Source of the DNA: Pomphorhynchus laevis
Lineage: Eukaryota > Acanthocephala > Palaeacanthocephala > Echinorhynchida > Pomphorhynchidae
NCBI GenBank assembly: GCA_012934845.2
Contig: WNNJ02000225.1
Coordinates: 186,001-250,000, forward strand
Direction of reading: 5' to 3'
DNA length: 64,000 nt
Under the pieces are notes generated by a model. The model was given only the letters and a program-made list of their open reading frames with translations, ran no database searches and was not told where the DNA came from. This document shows, piece by piece, positions 36,101 to 45,101 of the stretch (position 1 is its first letter; every line of letters starts with the position of its first letter). Position numbers and translations under genes: made by a program.

Positions 36101-38912
36101 TCATGTCAAAATTTAAAATTTAAAATGAAAGTCAATTTTTATTAATTTACTAATAAATAACATACGTTGTATCATAATAAGAATTAGAGGTCATCAGGAG
36201 GAACTGCTATGCTATCATCAGGTTTCATTTTTTATTTTATTATAAAATAAAAAATTCGTTCGATTTTGAACGAATTAAATCAGCTAACTGAGTCTACGTA
36301 TTTAATATAATTATAAAATAAACAAAACATAATAATGCTAAATCAAAAAGTAATAATTAAATAATAAAATTAATAATTGTTTTTAGATTTTCTATAATTT
36401 AAATCAAGTTAAAATAAAAAAATTGAAATTTTAAATAAACGTCATTTTTATGAATTGACTAATAAATACACGGAAGAATCTACATTTATTTGATATAAAT
36501 GTGTTAAATTTTAATGCATTTATGATCATTTTATAATTTGATTTCCACATTTACAATAAAATATTTAATATATTGCAAGCTTGTTAAATTTTTAATGACA
36601 ATTATGAGCTCATACAATATTCAAGATTGAAAGCAACTTTGGTATTAGCGTATCATGAGATATTCAGATTGCATTGAATGTAAATGCAAAGTGAAATTTA
36701 TAGTTTACAATGATAATTCGCAGATAAAATAAAGTTTTATGTAAAAACAGATAAGAGTACGATAATTTAATAATAAATTTAATAATTTTCTTATTAAATT
36801 ATTTTTTCTGGTAATAACCAGACAGATTGAGATCATTGTGTAGAATACGGTATTTATTAAAATGATCATATATGTGTGTACGCAAATAATAAATAACAAA
36901 TTTACTTATTATTTATTATTCATTTTAATAATATACATATATACATATACAAATATGCACATTTAAATAATAAACGGCATCTGATTTTTCTATAGCTAAT
37001 TTAAAATTTTAAAGATCAAAGAATAATGATTTGCGAATTGAGTTTGTATCAATACATGGTTTGTATCTCAATTTTATACAATTTTATTTAATCGCTGACT
37101 TTAATTTGATAATTAGTGAATTGTTCACTAAGCGCATAAATTCTATTAGTTATTTTCTATTAAATATTATATCACGTAATCATACAATATATTAGTGCAT
37201 AGCATAATATTATGTAATAACTTTTTGAATTTGTTTATAGAAAAATATATTTAAAACTGCAGTTTAGGTCAAAATTAAAGTTAAAGACAAAATTTATTTT
37301 GGTTATTTTTTCAGCATAACCGTAGTTTAAATATATTACAATTTTACATTTTTTATATATTTATTAATTTATTTAATTTATAATCGATTTAAAGATCAAT
37401 TAAAACAAATCAATTCAGCTAACTGAGTCTACGTATTTAATATAATTATAGAATAAACAAAACATAATAATGCTAAATCAAAATTAAATAATTAAATAAT
37501 AAAATAAATAATTGTTATAAGATTTTTTTAAAAGTTAGTAATATTTATTAAAAAATAATATTTATTAAATAATATTATTAATTTTTTTAAATACCAGTTT
37601 TTATTATAAAAATAAACAACAAATACACATAATATCCTTAAATTTGTTTGCTTTTTGATCAGTCATTGATGTAAATCTTAGACGCTTGCCCATCTTTTAC
37701 TATGTTTGATAATACTGTGCTTGTTCGTTTATTCTAAGCCTTGTAGCACGTATACAAACCGATGCACTAACTGCAATGGCGACACTGATTTTTGATTTCA
37801 GCCTAGAAATACATTCGCTGTATGCAAGCTTATTACGATCAGCAGATTTGGCTGCTATCCATTTTAGTATTTTATCTGTCTCAGGTCCAATACCACCTGA
37901 CGTAGAAAATATAAGAGGAAAGAAAGTACCTCTTTCTATATCTGCAATTCGTTCACCGTACTTTGCATATTTCCGCTGTTGATGGTATATATGGCATTCG
38001 AGAGGAGTTTTGCAAGAGTATGTAGGTGCCAAAGAGCTGTAAATACATATGTCCAAAAAGGATCGCACCATATTTCCTCCGAAAATTCCTCTACAAGCTA
38101 TATCAGACCGCGCTTGATCATCAGAGCAGGTTGTTGGCTTATTAAATACGTAGTTGTTTGGTATAGATCGTAAACATGGCTCAATTTGCACGTCACAGCA
38201 TACCCCTACAAGTTTCTTAGCTACAATGTCTCTCACTAAGTTATGTCTGATAATAGTCATGGCACCAGTATGATATGACAATGCATGAGAAGTTGTAAAG
38301 TAAGAACCACAAGCACATTTTAGTGATGTTTCGCTTGCTTTTAGATTGTATCTTGCGCATATTGCGTCTTGGAACTCTTGTGTTAATAATATTAATAATA
38401 ATATTATTAATAATATTATTAATATTATTAATAATAAATTTTGTTAATAAATTATTATTAATATTATTGATAATAGTTATTTATTTAGTAATATTTATTA
38501 AAAATAAATATTACTCTCCAAACGATAATTTCTTTCTAAAATGCAAAATATCTAATAATTTGTAATATCTTGTAATTGGATATCTTGTAATCATACAGAA
38601 ATACGTATTTTAATATTCAAAAATGTTAGTCCATAAAATGTTACAATGAAAATGTCTTACGGTAATGCAGCTTTAAGTTCCGTTTCCCATTCAGCGGGCA
38701 GTCCTTCGTACTGTTTAGTTTCAGGATTGTAGGTAACATGGAACTGCGATTTTGTGTTATATGGTGGAGATATATCCGCTACTTGAGGCTTATGTTTTAA
38801 GCTAGCCTTCTTGAAAAGCAAAATAAAATAATAATTGAAGAATAAAATCCCCAAATGTTACCTTCATTGAATCAGCTTCATTGAATGCTTCAAATACATC
38901 TATATTGTATCT
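17789..38912 (-). CDS. p21-activated protein kinase (PAK), 11 exons visible
   Basis: Serine/threonine kinase activated by Rac/Cdc42 GTPases, acting in cytoskeletal signalling. Visible exons in transcription order: 38862-38912, 38661-38809, 35253-35456, 35148-35200, 35069-35094, 27137-27208, 24636-24981, 24513-24576, 21533-21740, 21218-21486, 17789-18110. All junctions are GT-AG and phases agree; the sum is 1764 nt, 588 codons with stop. Domains in the partial 587-aa protein: CRIB/p21-binding box at about 30-60 ([23 protein letters not shown]); low-complexity linker 130-300; kinase from about 309. Kinase residues: VGSGAAGEV loop, VAIK lysine 342, HRDVKSDN 430-437, DFG 450-452, activation threonine 466 in [16 protein letters not shown]. 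The true N-terminus and its exons are missing; they probably lie between 39 and 55 kb. Introns vary from 46 nt to 7.9 kb. Confidence 0.9.
18757..19390 (+). repeat. Inverted module, right arm (LTR-like), with internal duplication
   Basis: Reverse complement of 16390-16915. It contains an internal tandem duplication of about 150 bp (GCTACTGTCGTGC and GAACACTATTTGCACTTT or close variants occur twice, near 18895-18980 and 19050-19130) that the left arm has only once. It runs directly into the plus-strand Penelope-like copy. Confidence 0.65.
19385..20534 (+). mobile_element. Penelope-like element, 5' part only (plus-strand copy)
   Basis: Inverted relative of copy A, inside the last PAK intron. 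It begins with AAAATAAGGTATAAGTTGTT near 19417 and covers the N-terminal part of the ORF. It ends at about 20513, before the PKLHKNP region, so no polymerase motif remains. Open pieces: 19385-19651, 19701-19979 and 19980-20513. The first about 200 bp are tandemly duplicated here (TTGCAAAAGT followed by AATAAATGAACATATATG near 19525 and 19720). The protein-level duplication YNSLYNDLN is shared with copy A. Confidence 0.65.
19980..20513 (+). pseudogene. Penelope-like ORF, N-terminal fragment
   Basis: Open frame of 177 codons: [72 protein letters not shown] and [12 protein letters not shown]. It corresponds to the region upstream of the reverse-transcriptase fingers in copy A (15197-15700). No known domain other than resemblance between copies. 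Confidence 0.6.
20535..20770 (+). repeat. Direct repeat of the LTR-like module
   Basis: About 230 bp matching 19150-19370 in the same orientation: a CTACGCCTTACCGACTA-like start, ACAGCTAGAAAATCTTCAGT, TTTTACACTGATGTGTTCAG and GATGATCCTTTGATGG. With 19150-19370 it brackets the Penelope-like fragment as a pair of direct repeats. Confidence 0.65.
21218..21486 (-). CDS. PAK exon with catalytic and activation loops
   Basis: Reads [37 protein letters not shown] and [12 protein letters not shown]. Acceptor TTAAAAG, donor GTTAGA. The intron before it, 21487-21532, is only 46 nt; the intron after it, 18111-21217, is 3.1 kb and carries the plus-strand Penelope-like copy. Confidence 0.93.
21533..21740 (-). 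CDS. PAK exon with ATP-binding lysine
   Basis: Reads [21 protein letters not shown] and WIVMEYME up to donor GTATGT; acceptor AAATTTCAG. The first base completes the last Gly of the glycine-rich loop from the previous exon. Confidence 0.93.
23197..23488. repeat. 292-bp near-perfect palindrome (foldback/MITE type)
   Basis: Two arms of about 140 bp meet at CTTGTGATATATTATATATA near 23333-23352. Arm landmarks: GCCAAAAACCGGAGTTCGAT on the left and its complement ending GGTTTTTGGCAAG on the right; CACTCATCAGTAGGGTGAAC and its complement. A further partial copy of one end (CATGTAATCAAACTCAGGC, 23128) lies just outside. No ORF of its own. Confidence 0.85.
23708..23751. repeat. Short inverted repeat
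   Basis: CTTCGCCAGTAG and CTACTGACGAAG, one mismatch, loop of about 18 bases. Confidence 0.6.
23921..24091. repeat. 171-bp palindromic element
   Basis: Arms of about 70 bp (left TAGTTGTTCTGTGCTAAAAG to AACCTTTACTAACCTT; right AAGGTTAGCAAAGGTT to CTTTATTTTTAGCACAGAAC) round a spacer of about 32 bp. Typical of a non-autonomous foldback or MITE copy inside a PAK intron. Confidence 0.8.
24513..24576 (-). CDS. PAK exon, start of the kinase domain
   Basis: A 64-nt exon reading [21 protein letters not shown], flanked by acceptor TTTTAG and donor GTAAGA. It is separated from the next exon upstream by a 59-nt intron (24577-24635). Confidence 0.88.
24636..24981 (-). CDS. PAK linker exon
   Basis: Acceptor TATTTACAG, donor GTGAGA. 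Low-complexity linker with a proline-rich stretch ([11 protein letters not shown]), then [15 protein letters not shown]. In PAKs, the basic KMT/KMSDEEI-like segment directly precedes the kinase. The proline run could be an SH3 ligand; that is inference. Confidence 0.82.
25885..26885. repeat. Tandem repeat, three units of about 315 bp
   Basis: Units start near 25950, 26263 and 26584, each with GTTTCAACATGCTGTAAT or a variant, then AGCTAGTCGTTGAAAAA, TTTCCAGAGCAGGTCA and TCTGTGAAATGTAAGGATGT. Units differ by roughly 15-20 percent, so the array is old. No ORF. Confidence 0.75.
26879..26917. repeat. Perfect 15-bp hairpin at the end of the tandem repeat
   Basis: ATCTTGGCTTATGTC, a nine-base loop, GACATAAGCCAAGAT. 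It lies exactly at the right-hand end of the 315-bp array. Confidence 0.75.
27137..27208 (-). CDS. PAK linker exon (24 codons)
   Basis: Acceptor AACTTCAG, donor GTAAGT, 72 nt, phase 0 on both sides, reading [17 protein letters not shown] onward. No homologue segment is recognised; it is included because the phases fit and both splice sites are good. Confidence 0.65.
27209..29137. other. Part of the large PAK intron, nothing recognised
   Basis: AT-rich, with short TATATTAT runs near 28660-28800. Short ORFs near 27500-27720 show no domain. Confidence 0.5.
29138..29236. repeat. 99-bp flank duplicate, left copy
   Basis: TAATATAAATGTATATTATA to the TA target dinucleotide. It is repeated with few changes at 30938-31036, on the other side of the mariner-type element. 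Confidence 0.8.
29237..29434. repeat. Left inverted end with about 8 units of 22 bp
   Basis: Mirror of the right end, shorter by about seven units. The difference in copy number shows that the arrays expand or shrink independently. Confidence 0.85.
29502..30553 (-). CDS. Tc1/mariner-type transposase, two overlapping frames
   Basis: N-terminal frame 30553-30308 (81 aa) with a helix-turn-helix-like DNA-binding segment ([20 protein letters not shown]). The C-terminal frame 30311-29502 holds the DDE domain: first Asp in [12 protein letters not shown], second in [12 protein letters not shown], then [15 protein letters not shown]. The frames are joined by a -1 step at a run of eight A (GGAGAAAAAAAACAG); after that step the protein reads on without a gap for about 350 aa, the usual size. 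At the third catalytic position, the first residue after NPI, a Lys is found where relatives have Glu or Asp. So the copy may be inactive. Whether the frame step is a mutation or programmed is open. Confidence 0.85.
30583..30937. repeat. Right inverted end with about 15 units of 22 bp
   Basis: Tandem AGGGGTCTATAATAATGCAA with T/A variation at two positions; one unit lacks a T (TAATAAGCAA) and another is 3-4 bp longer. The minus-strand ORF at 30607-30798 is only a translation of this repeat. Confidence 0.85.
30938..31036. repeat. 99-bp flank duplicate, right copy
   Basis: Second copy of 29138-29236, beginning with the TA target site. Confidence 0.8.
31037..33515. other. PAK intron, nothing recognised
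   Basis: Very AT-rich. A run of nine C at 32167-32175 is the only compositional oddity. No ORF or repeat of note. Confidence 0.5.
33516..33582. repeat. 67-bp hairpin palindrome
   Basis: Symmetric round 33549. Arms read TTAAGCTT, two mismatched bases, then GGTAATCGTCTGTTACCATC and the complement. It could be a very short MITE or a solo foldback tip. Confidence 0.85.
34177..34430. repeat. 254-bp palindrome
   Basis: Arms of about 120 bp. Left: TTACTATTTGATACGTCATA, AGTTGATTAAGCG, GGAATAAAATTTCTTTATTC; the right arm is the complement with a few changes. The centre is ATAC/GTAT-rich. It ends directly beside satellite monomers at 34431. Confidence 0.85.
34431..34715 (-). repeat. About three stray monomers of the 105-bp satellite
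   Basis: Minus-strand copies of the unit that makes up 45.5-47.8 kb: TTTTATTACATTAAAACATC recurs near 34455 (variant), 34557 (variant) and 34665, with ATTCAATTTAAGAAG at the end. Spacing is about 102 bp. Confidence 0.7.
34815..35068. repeat. Direct repeat with 35832-35975 and 36467-36545
   Basis: TTTTGTATTAAATATGTAA plus GATCATTTAATAGTTAATTT recur at 35845-35975 (variant). ACACGGAAGAATCGACATTT at 34948 recurs at 36468 (ATCTAC variant). An unidentified dispersed element family. Confidence 0.45.
35069..35094 (-). CDS. PAK 26-nt micro-exon
   Basis: Acceptor TATTGTAG, donor GTAAGA, encoding ERPSVVQKK across the junction. The phase fits both neighbours. Too short for homology; supported by phase and splice sites only. 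Confidence 0.6.
35148..35200 (-). CDS. PAK linker exon (53 nt)
   Basis: Acceptor AAATAG, donor GTATAT; Asn- and Ser-rich ([18 protein letters not shown]). The phase fits on both sides. Confidence 0.6.
35253..35456 (-). CDS. PAK exon after the CRIB box
   Basis: Acceptor TTGCATTAG, donor GTACAG. It begins [20 protein letters not shown], at the place where PAKs carry the helix that ends in QAVLDVLKFY, part of the autoinhibitory segment. The rest is a Ser/Asn-rich linker. Confidence 0.78.
35968..36227 (-). repeat. Solo 3' end of the Penelope-like family, copy 1
   Basis: Starts AATCAGCTAACTGAGTCTAC and ends at TCATCAGGAGGAACTGCTAT, GCTATCATCAGG. It is the same 3' UTR as at 57366-57625, without any ORF. 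The orientation implies a 5'-truncated insertion. Confidence 0.7.
36276..36470 (-). repeat. Solo 3' end of the Penelope-like family, copy 2
   Basis: Same start (AAATCAGCTAACTGAGTCTA) and ends at GAATTGACTAATAAAT. A 9-bp inverted repeat (AATTCGTTC and GAACGAATT, 36253-36276) separates it from copy 1. Confidence 0.65.
37005..37300. repeat. Diverged direct repeat with 40840-41070
   Basis: Shared blocks: GAATTGAGTTTGTATCAATA, AATTGTTCACTAAGC, TTTTGAATTTGTTTAT and GTCAAAATTAAAGTT or close variants, in the same order at both places. An old interspersed repeat. Confidence 0.5.
37413..37535 (-). repeat. Solo 3' end of the Penelope-like family, copy 3
   Basis: Shortest copy: TTCAGCTAACTGAGTCTACG and the following AT-rich stretch (AACATAATAATGCTAAATCA). 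Confidence 0.6.
37700..38385 (-). pseudogene. Retroelement-associated conserved domain, probable LINE remnant
   Basis: Coding sense runs from about 38385 ([20 protein letters not shown]) through [20 protein letters not shown] and [21 protein letters not shown] to [37 protein letters not shown] and CIRATR. The Cys-x-Cys-Gly, His-Ala-Leu-Ser, RHN-x-(V/I)RD and FSTSGG pattern is a C-terminal module I know from many animal genomes next to reverse transcriptases. I am fairly sure of the pattern, less sure of the parent element. No reverse transcriptase is visible nearby. The frame is open for about 225 codons with no break. Confidence 0.6.
38661..38809 (-). CDS. PAK CRIB (p21-binding) exon
   Basis: Acceptor CTTTTCAAG, donor GTAAGA. 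It reads [36 protein letters not shown] and [12 protein letters not shown]. The ISxPxx..H..x(7)..F/Y.GLP pattern is the CRIB signature that binds GTP-loaded Rac/Cdc42. Confidence 0.88.
38862..38912 (-). CDS. Probable upstream PAK exon (51 nt)
   Basis: Phase 0 on both sides, encoding [17 protein letters not shown], with acceptor TATATATAG and donor GTAACA. It joins in frame to the CRIB exon over a 52-nt intron. The acceptor lacks a good pyrimidine tract, so the 5' boundary is uncertain. Confidence 0.5.
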
Positions 38913-41825
38913 CTATATATAGAATATTTTAGAATTATAATTTAGTTTACGGTTGCAAGAATAGAAGTGAGTACGGAAAGTGGTGATAGCAAACAAAAAC
39001 ATTGAAATTTTAACTATGTGATATGGTTGTTTCCCTCACGTTTATTTAAAATGTTTTTATTGGAAATTCACTAACGTGTGACAATGTGTTGATGGAGCTG
39101 TGCTTTGCTCCTCTTTTTTGATGACTGTGTTATTGAATCTAATGGGTAGTTTTAATATTCTTTACCAATCACTAGCACACAATATTTAGTGCTGCAAAAT
39201 CTAGTATTTGGTTAGGATTGGTGAAGAAAAGGCATTCACTAAAACATAAAACATTTGCAGCTGTACTGTGGAGTTGACTTAGTCATTAGCTGCAACAACG
39301 ATGAGTATTATTTAAAAACATCTGATAGATTTGCCATTTTGTGCCTTATAAATAGAGAGGCCAAAGAGAGTGAAAGGAATTAGCCGGAGAATCTTAAAAT
39401 ATGTCAAGAGGATACATCAATAGAGGTAGGCGACAGAATGCTTCTTATGTGAAAATAATAAAGTTAAAATTTGCAACTTTACTGTAGACGGTAAGATCTA
39501 GGAAGAATAGCCGGCTGACGGGCTTCTCTCAGTTTACTAACGAATTCATCAATATTTTTTTTGAAAAAACTTTAGACAAATTGATACAAACTTTTTTAAT
39601 GCCACTCTGATAACAACATTTAAAAATGAGAGTGAAAATGGTGATGGTCTCAATCTAATATGATAGAAGAAGGTGTTGTGTTCTATTGTCCTTACATAGT
39701 TGCTACCAGCGAAACTACAATTTTGCTTAAATGATGTAATATTAGGTGTTCTTAAAATTTGCATTTTTCCAAAATAATTACAAATATCACCGCTACATCC
39801 TTTATAAGGAAGATATGTTAGGAAAGTATGTTTAGTTTTTTTCTTTAATATAAAACCACTAATTTTTATCACTCTTTATTCATTTGTGAATGCCTTCTTT
39901 CACCGTTCTTAGAAAAGATGATGTGATTCATCGCAATGGCGTTGGATAGTAGTTTATCATTCTACAAACTTATTATTTTAAATACGCAAAATTGGAACGA
40001 AATAAGGAACGTGACATTTTTTTATGCGTTAAAAATATTATTCCAAACAAGTGTTGTGACCATAGCAACAAGTATGTACTTCACTAATATACTGCATGTA
40101 TAGGTAAAGCGATGGGTGTTTTTATAACACCGTTTTTCGCTTATCTCCTCCATTTTTCTTGTACATCAATACGTTGTAGATTTATTTTTTTGTAGATGAG
40201 ATAAAAAAGAGCACTACTGTGTAATCACAAGGAGAAAACAAAGATCACCTATCCCACTTTGTCGTATTTTGTGAATTTGACAGTTAAATAAATACTGATG
40301 CGCTAGATCATACACAGCTATATTGTGATATTAATTACCCATTTCTATAAAAATACAAACGGAGTTTTCTTTCGGAATCGATTCATTCTCAAAGTCGGTT
40401 TAGAACACATTTTTAAGCATTTTCGTTCTCTAGAGTTAAAAGAACTTATTTAAATGAAACCAATCACTTATTGTATATCGAATTTTTTGCTCATCGGGAT
40501 AGTAAATTGCATGATTATGAACACTGAAAGACGACATGATCAGAAAGATTTAAAACCCGATAACAAGAAGTATTTGGTTTACATTGCGAATACTACACAA
40601 TGAATATTTAGTTTTTACAAGAAAAAATGTTACAATTTTAATAACAAATATAATTAATTAATATAATATTAATATAATATTAATATATCAATATAAAATT
40701 AAATATAATAAATTAATATTAATATATTAATTCATTAATATAATAAAATGCCACTTTTATTATAAATCATATTAAAATTTTATTTTATATGAATATATAA
40801 AATAATTTTATTTTAAATCATACAAAATAAAATCTTTAAAAGATGGAATGATTTGATAATATCTGAATTGAGTGTGCATCAATAAGTGGTTTGTATCATA
40901 TTTTGTTTCTCACTTTTGATAGCTAATGTATTGTTCACCAAGCCTATCAATTCTATATATATATAGTTATTTGGAATTATATGTAGAAATCTTTTGAATA
41001 TGTTTATGACAACATTAATTAAAAATTAAAGTTCATGTCAAAATTAAAGTTGAAGCCAACACCGACTTAACGTGAAAGCTAAAAATGGAAAATTTAAAAT
41101 CAACTAAACAAAATTATATTAACAAATTATAACTTTTTATGTTACACAATGAATATCTGGTGGTTTTCTTTATAATACGTACATTTTTATCTCTAGCTGT
41201 CAATTAAATATAAATTTTTATGAATTTCTCAAATATTTTTATAAAAATCGAATTGTGCAAGTAAACATTGTAGATTATTTTTGATTAAGCAATCTTTGAT
41301 TATTGGAAACTGACTTGCTTTAAATAACTAATATACACGTTTGTTCGAAACGAACGTGTGCATATTTCACACGTTCGAAACGTACGTAGAACATACAGTA
41401 GAACGTATTCTAGTAGAACATTTAGTTTGATTTAAATGTGCTTTCACGTAAAGCTTTAAATTATTTTTTTCAAAATTATTTTTTTAATTATTTCTTTATG
41501 ATTGAATTGTTCAGCTACATTTAATTTGACTTCATATTTGAGGTAGCAAATCTTTTACGAAATATAACAGATTTGCAAATATTAAAACGTTTCAAATGAG
41601 AATATTGTCCAAGCACATAGAGATAAAAATTTGTTTAACCGTAATTTTCGATGCTTTGCGAAATATTTTGTGAATACTTGGCGTATTCACAAGTTTACAG
41701 ATAAAATAAAATCGTTAATAACAGATTTTATTCACAAGTTTACAAAGAGGGTTTTTTAGCTTATTAAAAATTCTAATCCATTGAAGATTTAGATTTAAGC
41801 TTAATATATTATTAAATCGAAATAA
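38913..41825. other. Upstream of the visible PAK exons; nothing certain
   Basis: Expected place of PAK 5' exons and promoter, but no exon can be singled out. Minus-strand ORF 39549-39872 (107 codons) contains TFLTYLPYKGCSGDI, faintly like a linker of Penelope-type reverse transcriptases; too weak to call. Confidence 0.3.
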
Positions 41826-42035
41826 GACTCGCAAGGGATTGTATAAATTATTTAGAGAAAAGTGCCATTTAGCATTGAAACGAAGAAAGAATTAATTCTG
41901 TCAATATTTCGCAAATTTATTAAATTGAAATGCGAATCGCTGGGGATTGTATAAATTATTTAGAGAAAAGGTCCATCCATCATTGAAATGAAGAAAAAGG
42001 AATTAATTCTTCCATCATTTCACATTTGGACTTAA
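41826..42035. repeat. Tandem pair, about 105-bp units
   Basis: GGGATTGTATAAATTATTTA followed by GAGAAAAG, CATTGAAA(C/T)GAAGAAA and GAATTAATTCT occurs twice. Confidence 0.6.
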
Positions 42036-43626
42036 AGCTATTTTATAGATGTCATTGAAAATGCCTACACATTGTAAGCAAAATATTAGTTGAATTAATT
42101 CATTTTTATTCGTTTTAATGCTGGATAAGGCCTTTAATCTCAATAACTTAATATATTAATTTCAGTATTAAAAAATTTGCTTTTATGTATAGCTTTAAAT
42201 ATGTTAATATTTTAAAGATTGACAATCCGAATTATAGACTTAAGCTGCTCCTCAAAAAATGAACGATATAAAATGCATACGGTTCTGCGCTTTTGTATAA
42301 AAGCAAAACACATTTTCGTGTTTTAAATTGTTGTAGAAAATATGTTGAAAACACTAAAATATAAAATAATTTTACAACAATTTCGATGTAATTTAATTTG
42401 ATGTAAATTCGATTCTAATTTATTTATTTAAATAAATTTATTTAAAGATGTTTTAAAGATGTTTTGTAGGAAATATATTGAAAACACCGAAAATAAAAAA
42501 TATATTTTTTAAATAATTTATCAGCAAATTCAATGTAATTTAATTTAATGTAAATTCGATTCTAATTTATTTATTTAAAAATATTTATTTAAAGGTCGAT
42601 ACAATTAAAATGCTCTCGTGTAGTTTTCAAATGTTGTATTGTAATTAACTTCAATCAATTGAAGAGCAATCGGTTATTAACCAAGAATCAATTTTGTTTA
42701 AAAATTAAGCTCTGAAAATTAAGATTTGATTGCAATTTTCACTCCTTATATCTTATAATATATAAGATATAAGCTTATACAAGCAGTTTTGCTATCAAAA
42801 TAATTATCAAAATAAAGACTGTCGAAATAATTATACTTGCAAATTATCGCATTATTGATGCCATCAAAATAAAAGTTAAGCTTTTATTTTAAGCTTTTAC
42901 ATACTAGCACAAATTATTGTAATAAATTAGTATTTATCTTATAATAAATTATTAATATCTTTTAATTTTGTAAATTATTTAACTTTATTACCCTAATTAT
43001 GTAATTGCAAATATACAGAACCGTTGATTATTCAACCGGGCAAAGGTATTCTTTAGAAGCGGTATTTAACAGGATAAACCTTTTTATTTTCACTCTCTAC
43101 TGTCCAATCTTTGAATTACTAACACTGTATTTCAGCTTTAGTATCGAACACTTTTAGCACTAGTTAATTATGTAGCTAACGGGCTTTGATTTAACGAAGG
43201 ATATGGTGTACATAGTATATGATTCAATGCAAAACTGCAGAAAATTACTGCCAATTGTTTAAACTTAAAGCAAATTATTTGGACTCAAAATTATGCGAAT
43301 TTTTTGGACTTGGGGATTTCACCATAAACAAAATATGGCTAATGTTAAAATTATTTACAACTAATTCAGTCAAATACACATTAAAATAATGTAGAATAAA
43401 TAAAATTATTTAAAGTTTGATGTTCCATAAAAATTTTTTAAATCTAGAATTTGAAATAATAGAACACAATTTAAGCACTTACTGAAATTGTAAACTACTT
43501 TAAATGATTAATTTTTAAACAAATCGGAGAGAAAATATTATTTAACTAACGTATGTATTACTCAATCGTTGTATTTAAAAAATATCTAATATTTAAATTA
43601 ATCAAATGACTTACTTTACCAGCCAA
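42036..43626. other. Nothing recognised
   Basis: AT-rich. A short direct repeat TGTAAATTCGATTCTAATTT recurs near 42400 and 42550. Confidence 0.4.
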
Positions 43627-43850
43627 TTTCTAGTCTGATTCAAGGAATCGGGAAGACTCAAACAGCATAAACTAGCTCTATGCTATTTCGACTTTTGAGT
43701 CTCATCAGTAGGTGACTGATGTTCAACTGGATTAAAGTGCATCACTTAATTTAGTTGGGTGCTGCACTTCAATCCAATTGTGTAGCAATTGTGTCCAATT
43801 GTTAGTTTATGATGTTAGATTCTTCCCGATTCCTGCAATCAGAATAGAAA
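43627..43850. repeat. 224-bp MITE-like element with 46-bp inverted ends
   Basis: Left end TTTCTAGTCTGATTCAAGGA, ATCGGGAAGA; right end is the complement of TTTCTATTCTGATTGCAGGA, ATCGGGAAGA. Inside lies a second imperfect hairpin (GACTCAAACAGCATA ... TTTTGAGTC). No ORF. Confidence 0.7.
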
Positions 43851-45101
43851 TTAATATAAAACAATATTAAATATATTTTTATATTTTACAGAAGCTTATT
43901 TTGAAAATAAAAAAAAACATTTTTACGAACCTAATCACCGATTAACCAATTAGTTACATTTAAACATTTAAATCAATCACTTTAACTGTAATCTTATAAA
44001 TTACAAGGATTTTGGTTAATGCGAATTTAGCTTAAATAGAAAGTGATATATCACTATATATGGTAAAAATAATATAAAAAATATAAATTAAATTAATAAA
44101 ATTTAAATTTCATGTTTGATAAATAATAAAGTTATTATTTATCAAACATGTGCGATGAAAAAACGAATCACATATTTACACTTTAATAATTAATTTAGAA
44201 TTATACGTTAAAATAGTTACTTTAAGAAATTACTTGTGAATGATTTATGTTTCATTAAACTATCTCAGAGTTACTTGATAGATTGCGATGTTGAAAACTC
44301 AAGTTTTCAGCTTTTTCTTTTTGTTATATTAAAGCAAAATGCATTCAGAAATTGGGCGTGTTCGACAATTTTCAATTCACGCGTTAAACTAAAGCGACCG
44401 TAATAAAGCGTATAGTTAAAAACAATATAAATTAATTTAATAATTAGCGTTATGGCTGTTAGAGATTTATTTGCATTTTTTTTGTAGATTTACTGTTTAT
44501 TTGTGTAAGCTCTTTGTTATTTTGCTTGGTACTTTACATTGTTGTTAATGTCAAGAATTCGGCGATGATTTTCTTAGAAATTAATGTAATTTGTAAATGC
44601 TGCATTTATGTAAACCGAATAAAATTGTCTTCACGCAACTTTTGTTGCTCATCACATTATTGGCTAACGTTAAAATTTAATAATAACAACTTGAAGAGTA
44701 AAAATCAAAAATAGATTAGGAATTTATTATCTCAAAACAAAACGTGAAGTTTTATATAAATGACATTGAATTGAGGTGTAAAATGCGGTTATGTATCAAA
44801 TATATCTATTTGATATAGACATATTTTTGTAGATACACAGATCTTTTGTCGTATTCAGTACTCTCGAGGCACACTAACAATATACTCGGTGAAAGTTTAC
44901 GAACAAAATTGTATTATTGACATTTACCTATAAATATAATAATTTTAGGCTGGGAGGCACTTTGTGAATTCACTTTAAATGCTAGTGCTTAGATTTAATG
45001 ATAAAAATCAAGCAAGCAATATTGCAAACGATAGACATTATAAACGACGATAGATTTTATCATCAAAATAATGTAACAAGAATAATTTGTATAGTTTAAA
45101 A

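Noticed and set aside
39549-39872. Penelope-type linker fragment (TFLTYLPYKGCSGDI)
   Set aside because: Only one short stretch resembles it; no second motif in any frame.
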